Below are positions 7,819 to 15,226 of a stretch of 33,831 nucleotides of DNA, in pieces (within the stretch, counting starts at the first letter, position 1; the number at the start of each line of letters is the position of its first letter). This stretch comes from CAZVYN01 sp964631125. Lineage in GTDB: Bacteria > Eisenbacteria > RBG-16-71-46 > CAIMUX01. A program made the position numbers and the translations under genes. Location: assembly GCA_964631125.1 (NCBI GenBank), contig CAZVYN010000044.1:1-33831 (forward strand). Reading direction: 5' to 3'. Under the pieces are notes generated by a model. That model was not told where the DNA came from. It did not search any database and saw only the letters and a program-made list of their open reading frames with translations.

Positions 7819-9148
7819 GAGGAGGCGCATGCTCTCATCCGCTCGCTTCGTCCGTTCGCTCGTCGCGCTCGTCGCCGTGCTGATCCTCTCCGCTGTGGGC
7901 GCGCGCGCGCAGCAGGAGGCGCGGATGGGGATCGTCAAGGGCACGGCCTTCAAGTTCTCGCTCGAGGTGCAGGACTTCCATTACCTCGAGACGATGCGGA
8001 CGCCGCTCGAGGGGGGTGAGTCCTGCGAGGAGTTGCTCCGGCGCGACCTCCAGCAGAGCGACTTCTTCGAGGTGCGCCGCGAGCTCGCGTTCATCCCCGA
8101 TCCGGCCGATTCGTCGAACATGCCGAAGCCGGTCGAGTACCTGGCGACCGGAATCGTGCGCAAGAAGTGGGGAGAGGTCGTGCTCGAGGGCGAACTCCTC
8201 GACGCCGCCAGCGGCAAGGTGATGTTCCGGCAGGAGTACTCACTCGGGTCGCCGCCCGACCGCCGCGCCGTGCACGCCTACGCGGACGACATCGTGCGCC
8301 ACGTGACCGGCGAGGCCGGGGTCGCACTGAGTCGCATCGCGTTCGTCGGGGTGATCGGCAAGGCCAAGGAAGTCTTCCTCGTCGACTACGACGGCTTCGG
8401 GCTGAGCCAACTGACGAAGCTCGGGTCGATCTGTCTGTCGCCGCGCTTCTCGGCCGACGGCGAACGGCTCGCGTTCACCAGTTTCGCGCAAGGCGAAGCC
8501 GACCTCGTCACGCTCGCGCTCTCGGACGGGCGCATGACGCCCCTCTCCAGTCGACCCGGGATCGACTCGGCCCCCGCGTGGCATCCCGACGGCAGCCAGG
8601 TAGCCGCCAGCCTGACCTTCGAAGGGAACGCCGAGATCTACGTAATGGACGACCATGGCAAGAAAGCCCAGCGCCTCACCTTCTCGCCGGCCATCGAAAC
8701 CGCCCCCTGCTTCTCGCCCGACGGCAGCCGCATCGTCTTCACCTCGGATCGCACCGGCGAACCGCATCTGTGGGTCATGGACTCCGACGGCGCGAATAGC
8801 CAACGACTGAGCTACCTCGGCAAGTGGAGCGATTCAGCCGACTGGTCTCCCCGAGGGGACCGGATCGTCTTCGTCGCCTTGGTCGACGACGGATTCGACA
8901 TCTTCACCATGGCGCCGGACGGATCGGACCGACGTCGCGCCACCGCGAACGACGGTTCTTGGGAGAACCCTCGGTGGGCCCCCGACGGCAGGCACATCGT
9001 CGCGGCGAAGCGTGAGCGCGGCGGGCAACGGCGTCTGTTCGTCATGACAGCGGACGGTGGTGGTAAACGTGCGTTGACTTCGTTTTCCGGCGATCAATAC
9101 AATCCCGCTTGGTCGAGCTCCCGTAAGCTTCGCGAAGCAACTCGATGA
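7799..9148 (+). CDS. tolB: Tol-Pal system beta-propeller protein TolB
   Basis: 449 aa from ATG 7799 (ATGA overlap with tolA); ATG 7814, in the second copy of a duplicated junction, would give 444 aa. A signal peptide ends near 'GARAQQ'. The N-terminal TolB domain (about 45-165) includes 'LRRDLQQSDFFEV' and 'GEVVLEGELLDAASGKVMFRQEY'. The C-terminal part is a beta-propeller with at least five PD40/WD40-like blades ('PRFSADGERLAFTS', 'PAWHPDGSQVAAS', 'PCFSPDGSRIVFTSDR', 'ADWSPRGDRIVFVA', 'PRWAPDGRHIVAAKR'). TolB is periplasmic and binds Pal and TolA, helping outer-membrane constriction at division. Gene order tolA-tolB-pal-cpoB supports the call strongly. Confidence 0.95.
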   Translation: MNPEAMKRRRMLSSARFVRSLVALVAVLILSAVGARAQQEARMGIVKGTAFKFSLEVQDFHYLETMRTPLEGGESCEELLRRDLQQSDFFEVRRELAFIPDPADSSNMPKPVEYLATGIVRKKWGEVVLEGELLDAASGKVMFRQEYSLGSPPDRRAVHAYADDIVRHVTGEAGVALSRIAFVGVIGKAKEVFLVDYDGFGLSQLTKLGSICLSPRFSADGERLAFTSFAQGEADLVTLALSDGRMTPLSSRPGIDSAPAWHPDGSQVAASLTFEGNAEIYVMDDHGKKAQRLTFSPAIETAPCFSPDGSRIVFTSDRTGEPHLWVMDSDGANSQRLSYLGKWSDSADWSPRGDRIVFVALVDDGFDIFTMAPDGSDRRRATANDGSWENPRWAPDGRHIVAAKRERGGQRRLFVMTADGGGKRALTSFSGDQYNPAWSSSRKLREATR

Positions 9149-9228
9149 GTCGCCGACAGGCCAAGGATGTTCGCCTGAAGGCTCGCGCCACGGAGATCGT
9201 ACCCTTCGAAGATCATCTCGAACTCGAC

Positions 9229-9245
9229 GGGCGGGTGAGCCGCCC
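9229..9245 (+). other. Small hairpin between tolB and pal
   Basis: Perfect 6-bp stem gggcgg/ccgccc with a 5-nt loop, 35 bp before the pal start, without a T-run. It could affect translation or mRNA stability; it is not an intrinsic terminator. The rest of the 131-bp tolB-pal interval shows only the pal ribosome binding site. Confidence 0.35.
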
Positions 9246-9279
9246 GGATCGAGTACTCAATGGATTGGGGAGTGAACGC

Positions 9280-9816
9280 ATGACTGACAAGACGAACCGC
9301 CTCGCGACGACTCTGCTGCCCGCGCTCGTGATCTTGGTCGGACTCGCCGCTTTCGGCGGATGCGCGAAGAAGCAGAAGCCGCCGGCCGTGACCCCGCCCA
9401 CCTCCGACAGCCAGTCGACGGGATCGCAGACCGGGACGACGGGCGACACCGGAACAGGCGATACGGGTGATTCGAACTCGATGACCGAGCTCGGGCTCCA
9501 GGACATCTTCTTCGACTACGACCGCAGCGTCCTGCGGGAGGATGCGCGACGGCTGCTCGACGGCAACGCGCGTCAGTTGCTCGAGGGGAGCAGCGTCGTG
9601 ATCCTCGAGGGACACTGTGACGAGCGGGGCACCACGGAGTACAACCTCGCGCTCGGCGAGCGGCGCGCCCATACGGCCCGCGACTACATGGTGCAGTACG
9701 GCGTGTCGGGATCGCGGCTCCGTTCCGTCTCGTTCGGCGAAGAGCGGCCGTTCGATCCGGGCCATGACGAGAGAGCGTGGTCGCAGAATCGCCGCGTGCA
9801 CTTCGTCGCCCAGTGA
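9280..9816 (+). CDS. pal: Peptidoglycan-associated lipoprotein Pal
   Basis: 178 aa from ATG 9280, which has GGGGAG 6-10 bp upstream. A lipoprotein signal ends at 'AAFGGC', so Cys28 should be lipidated (a Phe at -3 is unusual). A Thr/Gly/Asp-rich linker follows (about 40-68). The OmpA-like domain (about 75-178) has 'DIFFDYDRSVLREDARRLL', 'VVILEGHCDERGTTEYN' and 'LGERRAHTARDYM', the conserved Asp and Arg that bind diaminopimelate of peptidoglycan. Pal anchors the outer membrane to the cell wall and is recycled by TolAB. The same frame is open back to an ATG at 9145 that overlaps the tolB stop; that start would bury the lipoprotein signal 45 residues inside, so I reject it. Confidence 0.95.
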   Translation: MTDKTNRLATTLLPALVILVGLAAFGGCAKKQKPPAVTPPTSDSQSTGSQTGTTGDTGTGDTGDSNSMTELGLQDIFFDYDRSVLREDARRLLDGNARQLLEGSSVVILEGHCDERGTTEYNLALGERRAHTARDYMVQYGVSGSRLRSVSFGEERPFDPGHDERAWSQNRRVHFVAQ

Positions 9817-10706
9817 GCGCCGCCGGGAATCTGAGCTCGGGCGGTGTGAATTCCGCGCCGCGGCCGGGGCTACTCGTCGGTCTCTGCGTCCTGTCCGTCG
9901 CGCTCTCCGGTTGTTACGGCGCGCAGGTCTTCCGCGAGCCGATCACGGTCGAGGAGATGTCGGACGACGTCCGCGCCCTCCGCGAGCAGCAGGTCGAATT
10001 GCTGCAGCGTCTTCGGACCCTGGAGGACCAGCTCGCCCAGGTCGTGGAGATGTCGCGGAGCGAACGGGCCGACGCGAAGGCGCGCAGCGATGAACTCAAC
10101 GCGCAGCTCCTGGCGATCCAGACCCAACTGTCGGACGCGTTGCGCTCCCGTTCGAACTCGGGTTCGAGCCAGAGCAACAGCCGCAACAACGACTGGTGGG
10201 CGAATCCCGGCGGCCGGGCCGCGAGCCCGGGCGGCGAAAGACCCGAGGGGCTCGACGCTCCGAGCGCGGCCGATTCGACTTCGAGGGCGGGGGATCGCGG
10301 ATCGGCGTCCGATCCGGCCTACTCCGACGGTTCGGAAGAGAAGCGCATCTACGATCAAGCCTATCTCGATCTGACCCGCGGCAACTACGCGTTGGCGATC
10401 CTCGGATTCCGCGATTGCCTGCGCCGCTCGCCGGCCACCGAGCTCTCCGACAACGCGCAGTACTGGATCGGGGAGTCGTACTACGCCCAGAGCGATTTCG
10501 AGATGGCGAATCAGGAGTTCATGAAGCTCCTCGCGCAGTACACGAAAGGGGACAAGGCGCCGGCGGCGCTCCTCAAGATCGGGTACAGCTACGCGCGGCT
10601 GAACGACACGACGAGCAGCGTTCGGTATCTGCGGCAGGTGATCGAGCAGTATCCGAACTCCGACGAGGCGACTCTCGCCAAGAACAAACTCCAATCCATC
10701 GAGTGA
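9813..10706 (+). CDS. cpoB: Cell division coordinator CpoB / YbgF-like lipoprotein
   Basis: 297 aa from GTG 9813, which overlaps the pal stop (GTGA); GTG 9846 would shorten it by 11 residues and give a more typical lipoprotein signal. 'LSVALSGC' is a canonical lipobox, so unlike E. coli CpoB it should be a lipoprotein (Cys34 from 9813). An N-terminal coiled coil follows (about 55-125, with repeated Leu, Glu, Gln). A Ser/Asn/Gly-rich linker leads to a C-terminal TPR domain (about 190-297): 'YDQAYLDLTRGNYALAILGF', 'DNAQYWIGESYYAQSDFEMA' and 'ALLKIGYSYARLNDTTSSVRYL'. YbgF/CpoB links Tol-Pal function with septal peptidoglycan synthesis, and the position after pal is the conserved one. Confidence 0.93.
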   Translation: MSAAGNLSSGGVNSAPRPGLLVGLCVLSVALSGCYGAQVFREPITVEEMSDDVRALREQQVELLQRLRTLEDQLAQVVEMSRSERADAKARSDELNAQLLAIQTQLSDALRSRSNSGSSQSNSRNNDWWANPGGRAASPGGERPEGLDAPSAADSTSRAGDRGSASDPAYSDGSEEKRIYDQAYLDLTRGNYALAILGFRDCLRRSPATELSDNAQYWIGESYYAQSDFEMANQEFMKLLAQYTKGDKAPAALLKIGYSYARLNDTTSSVRYLRQVIEQYPNSDEATLAKNKLQSIE

Positions 10707-10759
10707 GCCCTGAGCGCGGCGCACGCGCCGTTGCGCTGGCTCCGGGAGGTCATTTCCGT

Positions 10760-12241
10760 ATGCGGCTCACCGATCCCGTTCTGCGCTCTCTGGGCGCGCT
10801 CGTCCTCTGCGCGGCGGCCGCGGCCGTGTCGCGGGCCGACTTCGAAGAGCTGGAGGCCCGGGTCGAGCGGTTCACGCTCCCCAACGGACTCACGTTCCTG
10901 GTCCTGGAGCGGACCGACGCGCCCGTCTTCTCCTTCCGCACCTACGTCGACGCCGGCGGCGTCGATGAAGTGCCGGGCATCACCGGCATCGCGCACATGT
11001 TCGAACACATGGCGTTCAAGGGAACCGCCACCGTCGGCGTGACCGACGCCGTGGCCGAGGCGCGCGCGCTCGACTTGGTGGACGCCGCCTGGGATGCCGT
11101 CGCCGCCGCCGACAGCACCGAGCTCGAAGCGATGCAGTCCGAATTTCGCGCGGCGCAAGAGGCGGCCGGCGCCTTCGTGAAGAGCAACGACTTCACCAAG
11201 ATCTTGGAGGAGGAGGGCGCCGTCGGACTCAACGCCTCCACCTCGACCGATGCGACGCAGTACTACTACAGTCTCCCGTCCAATCGACTCGAGCTGTGGG
11301 CGCGGCTGGAAGGGGACCGACTGACCCAGCCGGTCCTCCGTGAGTTCTACAAGGAACGCGACGTGGTGCAGGAAGAGCGTCGCTTCGGCGAGTCGAGCGC
11401 GGTAGGACGCCTCATCTACGCCTTCATCAACTCCGCGTATCAGGCGCATCCCTACGGAATCGGCGTGATCGGCTTCAAGTCCGACCTGCAACAGATCACG
11501 CGCCGCGACGCCTTCGAGTTCTTCGACAAATACTATGTCGGCAGCAACATGACGATCGCCCTGGTCGGCGACGTGCGCGTCGACGAAGTGCGGCGGGTGG
11601 CGGAGAAGTACTTCTCGGACGTCCCTTCGGGACCGAAGCCCGCGCCGATTCGCACCGTCGAGCCGCGCCACGAGGCCGAGATCCGCGTCACGTTGGAAGA
11701 TCCCGCGCAGCCGGTCGTCTTCCTCGGCTATCACGCGGTCGAACGCGAACACCCGGACTACCGCGCGTACGAGCTGCTCGGAGACATGCTCGCCCTCGGC
11801 CGGACCGGTCGTCTCTACGAGCGGCTGGTCAAACAGGACAAGATCGCGAGCGACGTGGGCGGAGGCATCGGCTTTCCCGGCCAGAAGTACCCGAGCATGC
11901 TCATCTTCCAAGGGATCGTGGCCAAGGACTCGGAGCCGGATCAGATCGAAGCGGCGTTCTACGACGAGTTCGAGCGGATGGTCGAACAGGGCCCGACGGA
12001 AGAAGAGCTGCGCAAGGTGAAGACGCAGAACAAGGCGGCGTTCATTCGCAGCCTCCGGGGCAACACGGGACTGGCGGGACAGCTCGCGCAGAACGAAGAG
12101 CTCTTCGGTGACTACCGTCGGCTCTTCGACTTTCTCGACGACATCGAGCGCGTGACCGTCGACGACATCCGCCGCGTGGCGGGCGAGGCGCTCCGCCCCG
12201 GCAACCGTGTGGTCGGCGTCATCCGCCGCCCCAATTCCTGA
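10760..12241 (+). CDS. M16-family zinc metallopeptidase (active subunit)
   Basis: 493 aa. ATG 10760 has GGGAGG about 10 bp upstream and is followed by a signal peptide (hydrophobic 9-23, ending 'VSRA'). The zinc motif HxxEH is intact in 'GIAHMFEHMAFKGT' (H79, E82, H83), and an 'EERR' about 125 residues later supplies the third zinc ligand. An extra helical insert of roughly 70 residues lies between them, which is longer than in short M16B enzymes. The C-terminal M16 domain follows ('FFDKYYVGSNMTIALVGD'). The product should be a periplasmic or membrane-attached peptidase. It sits 53 bp after cpoB and 11 bp before a second M16 gene without a zinc site, the usual arrangement for a two-subunit M16B protease. 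Confidence 0.92.
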   Translation: MRLTDPVLRSLGALVLCAAAAAVSRADFEELEARVERFTLPNGLTFLVLERTDAPVFSFRTYVDAGGVDEVPGITGIAHMFEHMAFKGTATVGVTDAVAEARALDLVDAAWDAVAAADSTELEAMQSEFRAAQEAAGAFVKSNDFTKILEEEGAVGLNASTSTDATQYYYSLPSNRLELWARLEGDRLTQPVLREFYKERDVVQEERRFGESSAVGRLIYAFINSAYQAHPYGIGVIGFKSDLQQITRRDAFEFFDKYYVGSNMTIALVGDVRVDEVRRVAEKYFSDVPSGPKPAPIRTVEPRHEAEIRVTLEDPAQPVVFLGYHAVEREHPDYRAYELLGDMLALGRTGRLYERLVKQDKIASDVGGGIGFPGQKYPSMLIFQGIVAKDSEPDQIEAAFYDEFERMVEQGPTEEELRKVKTQNKAAFIRSLRGNTGLAGQLAQNEELFGDYRRLFDFLDDIERVTVDDIRRVAGEALRPGNRVVGVIRRPNS

Positions 12242-12252
12242 GGGGAGATCTG

Positions 12253-14544
12253 ATGCCTCGCATGTCTCGTGTCCTGATGACTCTCGCCGCGAGCGCGCTC
12301 ACGGTCGGCGCTGTGTCGATCGCTGTGTCGATCGCTGTGTCGANNNNNNNNNNNNNNNNNNNNNNNNNNNNNNNNNNNNNNNNNNNNNNNNNNNNNNNNN
12401 NNNNNNNNNNNNNNNNNNNNNNNNNNNNNNNNNNNNNNNNNNNCGCTGTGTCGAGCGCTGTGTCGAGCGCCCGCGCCGACGAACGGTGGAGCGACCCGCG
12501 CGCGATGCAGCTGCCGCCGCTCCGCCAGATGGAGATCCCGCAGCCGACCCGTCTGACCTTGGACAACGGGCTCGTCTTCTACTTGCTGGAGAACCATGAC
12601 TTTCCGGTCGTGGATGCGCGCGCGCTGCTCCAAGTCGGTTCGGTCTACGACCCCCCCGAGAAGGTTGGACTGGCCACCATCACCGGCGAAGTGCTGCGTT
12701 CCGGCGGTTCGCTCGGGAGCACCGGAGACGAACTCGATCTTCGATTGGAGTCGATGGGCGCGAGCGCGGAGATCTCGATCGGAGAGACGCGCGGCAATGC
12801 CTCGGTCTCGGCGTTGAGCGAAGATGCCCCGGCGGCGATCGAGATCCTGGCCGATCTGCTGCGGCGCCCGGCCTTCCCCGAGGACAAGCTCGATCTGGCC
12901 AAGAAGCAGGCGCGGACGACGGTCGCCTCGCGCAACGACACGCCGATGGACATCCTCGTGCGTGAGTTCGGCAAGGTGCTCTATGGCCCGGACCATCCCT
13001 ACGCGCGGCACGAAGAGTACGCGACGATCGATGCGATCGCCCGTCAGGACCTGGTCGACTTCCACCGCGAGTACTTCCATCCCGATCGGATCCTGCTCAC
13101 GGTCTACGGCGACTTCGAACCCTCCAAGATGGAAGCCGCGATCCGTCGGGCGTTCGGCGATTGGCCGAAGTCGACGCGACCGCTGCCGCCGCTGCCCGAA
13201 GTTCCGCCGCTGGCGTCGAAGGGAACCTACCTGATCGAGAAGAGCGACATGACGAACAGCGGCGTCCTCATCGGGCAGCCGTCGATTCGCATGGACGATC
13301 CCGACTACCCCGAGCTCGAGCTGTTCTCGCAGATCCTGGGCGGCGGCTTCAGCAGCCGGCTCTTCAACGAGATCCGCACCAAGCGCGGACTCGCCTACTC
13401 GACCGGCGCGTCCCTCGGCGCGAACTACGATCGTCGCGGCGCCTTCATCGCATTCGCCGTGACCCAGGCCGATTCAACCGTGCGCACGCTCGGCCATGTC
13501 CGGCGCAACGTAGAAGAGATCCTGGCCGCGCCGGTGACGGACGAAGAGCTGCAGCGCGCCAAGGACTCCGTCTTGAACTCGCTCGTCTTCGATCTGGCCT
13601 CGCGTTCCGCCGTCTTGGCGCGGCTGGCGGAGTACGAGTCGTACGGCTATCCGGCCGACTTCCTCCAGCGGTACCAGGCGGCCATCGCCGAGGTGACGGC
13701 GGAAGAGATCCAACTGGCGGCCAAGCGCCGCATCGACGCGGGTGAATTCGCGGTGGTGATGGTGGGGAATCCCGAGCGCTTCCGCTCCGACCTCGCCACC
13801 CTCGGCGCGGTGCAACAAATTGACATTACGATCCCGGAGGCGAGCGACGAGATCCTGCCGCCGGCGACCGAAGCGGACTTCGCGCGCGGGACCGAGTTGC
13901 TCACGGCGGCCGCGTCGGCGGCGGGAGGGGCGGCGCTGCAGCGGATCCGCGACGTCGAGATGCTCGAAGAAGGGATGTTCTCGGTCCAGGGTCGCGAGAT
14001 GGCGGTGACCCTGGAGACGACCAAGCTCCTGCCCGACTGTGAGCGCGCCGTGCAGAAGCTTCCGTTCGGCGCCCTCACGATGGTGACCTGCGCGGGGGAG
14101 GGTTGGATGGACGCAGGCCAGGGGGCCGAAGATGCGCCCGCCGACATGATGACGCGCGCGTCGGCCGAGCGCGCCCGCGATGTGGTCACGCTGCTGATGA
14201 ATCTCTCCGGCCTGCGCGCGCAGCCGCTCGCACCTGGGATGGTGGGGGATCGGCCGGTCGATATCCTGTACATCCACCATCCGACGATTGCCGCGTGGAA
14301 GCTCTATCTCGACCGCGAGACGCACCGCATCGTGCAGATGGACTATCGCGATCGCTCTCCCTTCGGCGGAGCTCCCGTCCAGGCTGAGGAGCGACTCAGC
14401 GACTACCGCACGGTCGACGGCGTGCTCTGGCCGCACCAACGCGTGATCCTGCACGACGGCCAACCGTTCGCGACGATCACGGCGACGTCGGTGAGGTTCA
14501 ACACCGGCGTGACGCGCGGACGTTTCGCGCGCCCGACCCCCTGA
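12253..14544 (+). CDS. M16-family protein without zinc motif, with C-terminal extension; interrupted by assembly gap
   Basis: Apparent length 763 codons including 34 unknown ones, so the true length is not known. The ATG at 12253 is preceded by GGGGAG. The signal-peptide region is built of a 4-residue repeat (AVSI before and AVSS after the gap) and ends 'SARADE'. The M16 domains follow ('PTRLTLDNGLVFYLLENHD', later 'LGGGFSSRLFNEIRTKRGLAYS'). Where active enzymes have HxxEH this protein has 'VGLATITGEVLRSGG', so it cannot bind zinc and is the inactive, substrate-shaping partner. After the second M16 domain come about 210 extra residues ('GMFSVQGREMAVTLETTKLLP', 'YIHHPTIAAWKLYLDRET', 'YRTVDGVLWPHQRVI') that resemble the LolA/outer-membrane-lipoprotein sorting fold. 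I am confident of M16, less so of the tail. Confidence 0.88.
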   Translation: MPRMSRVLMTLAASALTVGAVSIAVSIAVSXXXXXXXXXXXXXXXXXXXXXXXXXXXXXXXXXXAVSSAVSSARADERWSDPRAMQLPPLRQMEIPQPTRLTLDNGLVFYLLENHDFPVVDARALLQVGSVYDPPEKVGLATITGEVLRSGGSLGSTGDELDLRLESMGASAEISIGETRGNASVSALSEDAPAAIEILADLLRRPAFPEDKLDLAKKQARTTVASRNDTPMDILVREFGKVLYGPDHPYARHEEYATIDAIARQDLVDFHREYFHPDRILLTVYGDFEPSKMEAAIRRAFGDWPKSTRPLPPLPEVPPLASKGTYLIEKSDMTNSGVLIGQPSIRMDDPDYPELELFSQILGGGFSSRLFNEIRTKRGLAYSTGASLGANYDRRGAFIAFAVTQADSTVRTLGHVRRNVEEILAAPVTDEELQRAKDSVLNSLVFDLASRSAVLARLAEYESYGYPADFLQRYQAAIAEVTAEEIQLAAKRRIDAGEFAVVMVGNPERFRSDLATLGAVQQIDITIPEASDEILPPATEADFARGTELLTAAASAAGGAALQRIRDVEMLEEGMFSVQGREMAVTLETTKLLPDCERAVQKLPFGALTMVTCAGEGWMDAGQGAEDAPADMMTRASAERARDVVTLLMNLSGLRAQPLAPGMVGDRPVDILYIHHPTIAAWKLYLDRETHRIVQMDYRDRSPFGGAPVQAEERLSDYRTVDGVLWPHQRVILHDGQPFATITATSVRFNTGVTRGRFARPTP
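12310..12468 (+). repeat. 12-bp tandem repeat array in a signal peptide, broken by the gap
   Basis: Three units of gctgtgtcgatc lie before the N run (12310, 12322, 12334, the last cut off) and two of the variant gctgtgtcgagc after it (12445, 12457). All units are in frame and encode AVSI or AVSS. The copy number inside the gap is unknown. Confidence 0.92.
12344..12443. other. Assembly gap of exactly 100 N
   Basis: 100 is a conventional placeholder length, so the real size is unknown. Both flanks are the same 12-bp repeat, which explains why the assembler stopped. The two sides are in the same reading frame, but the distance between repeat units (135 bp) is not a multiple of 12, so the N count is not the true length. 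Confidence 0.98.
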
Positions 14545-14578
14545 CCCAGCCGACCTAGCCGACCTAGCCGACCTAGCC
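14543..14578. repeat. 9-bp tandem repeat between convergent genes, carrying serial stop codons
   Basis: One variant copy (gacccagcc, 14543-14551) and three exact copies of gacctagcc (14552-14578). Each exact copy gives a TAG in the same frame on the minus strand, so the flavin-reductase gene ends with three consecutive in-frame TAG stops spaced by 9 bp. The M16 stop on the plus strand overlaps the first unit. Confidence 0.9.
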
Positions 14579-15226
14579 GACCGGCGGCGCCTCCGGCGGA
14601 GCGTCCGGCGACTTTGGCCGCGCCAGATCGAAGAGCGCGTTGCCCGTCATGCGCAGGTAAGCGTCTCCACCCAGTCGCGCCACCAGATCCAGTTTCACAG
14701 GATCAGGTAGCCCCGCGTCGTCGAGTGCGTCCTCGGCGACATGCAGACAGAGCACTTCGCCGATGACGAAGTTGGCGGCCAAGGGACCGGGCCCCACCGT
14801 CACCACCTGCAAGAGCCGGCACTCCAGCGCGAGCGGCGCCTCGGCCACGCGCGGCGGGCGCACGCGACTCGAAGGGACCTCGGTCAGCGCCGCCATCTCG
14901 AACTCGTTCACCCCGTACTCGAACGCCGCGGAGGTGAGGTTCATCCGCTCCGTCAGGCCGGCCGAGACGCCGTGCACGACGAACTCGGACGTGGCGCGGA
15001 TGTTGCGGAGCGTGTCTTTCTCCTGCCCGGAGCGATCATTGACCGGACAGAAGACGAGCGACGGCGGTTGCAGTCCGCCCAGCGTGAAGTAGCTGAACGG
15101 CGCCAGATTCACGCGGCCGTCTTCCGAGATCGTGCTGACGAGGGCGATCGGCCTCGGGATGACCACGCGAGTCAAGAGGTGATACGTCTGGCGCGGGATC
15201 AATCCCGCGAAATCGATCGACCTCAT
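14573..15226 (-). CDS. Flavin reductase-like FMN-binding protein
   Basis: 217 aa from ATG 15226, overlapping the hmgA stop (ATGA); an upstream in-frame start at 15244 is possible but lies inside hmgA. The split-barrel flavin-binding fold is visible: 'VIPRPIALVSTISEDGRVNLAPFSYF' phases at about 27-50, 'PPSLVFCPVN', then 'KDTLRNIRATSEFVVHGV'. This is the DIM6/NTAB family, which binds FMN and in some members reduces flavins for monooxygenases. Coupling to homogentisate dioxygenase suggests a role in aromatic degradation, but which step is not clear from the sequence. The C-terminus is Pro- and Ala-rich. Confidence 0.88.
   Translation of the reverse strand: MRSIDFAGLIPRQTYHLLTRVVIPRPIALVSTISEDGRVNLAPFSYFTLGGLQPPSLVFCPVNDRSGQEKDTLRNIRATSEFVVHGVSAGLTERMNLTSAAFEYGVNEFEMAALTEVPSSRVRPPRVAEAPLALECRLLQVVTVGPGPLAANFVIGEVLCLHVAEDALDDAGLPDPVKLDLVARLGGDAYLRMTGNALFDLARPKSPDAPPEAPPVG

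Noticed and set aside
9145..9279. 45-codon N-terminal extension of Pal from an ATG overlapping the tolB stop
   Set aside because: It would place the lipoprotein signal internally; the ATG at 9280 has its own ribosome binding site.
10196..10759. Upstream in-frame extension of the first M16 gene through cpoB
   Set aside because: It runs through the cpoB TPR region in another frame; ATG 10760 has a ribosome binding site and begins a signal peptide.
10589..11911. 440-codon minus-strand frame opposite the first M16 gene
   Set aside because: No family resemblance and no ribosome binding site; the plus-strand gene has an intact zinc motif.
12344..12443. Frameshift or pseudogene in the second M16 gene
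   Set aside because: The interruption is an N gap, not a mutation; both sides continue the same protein.
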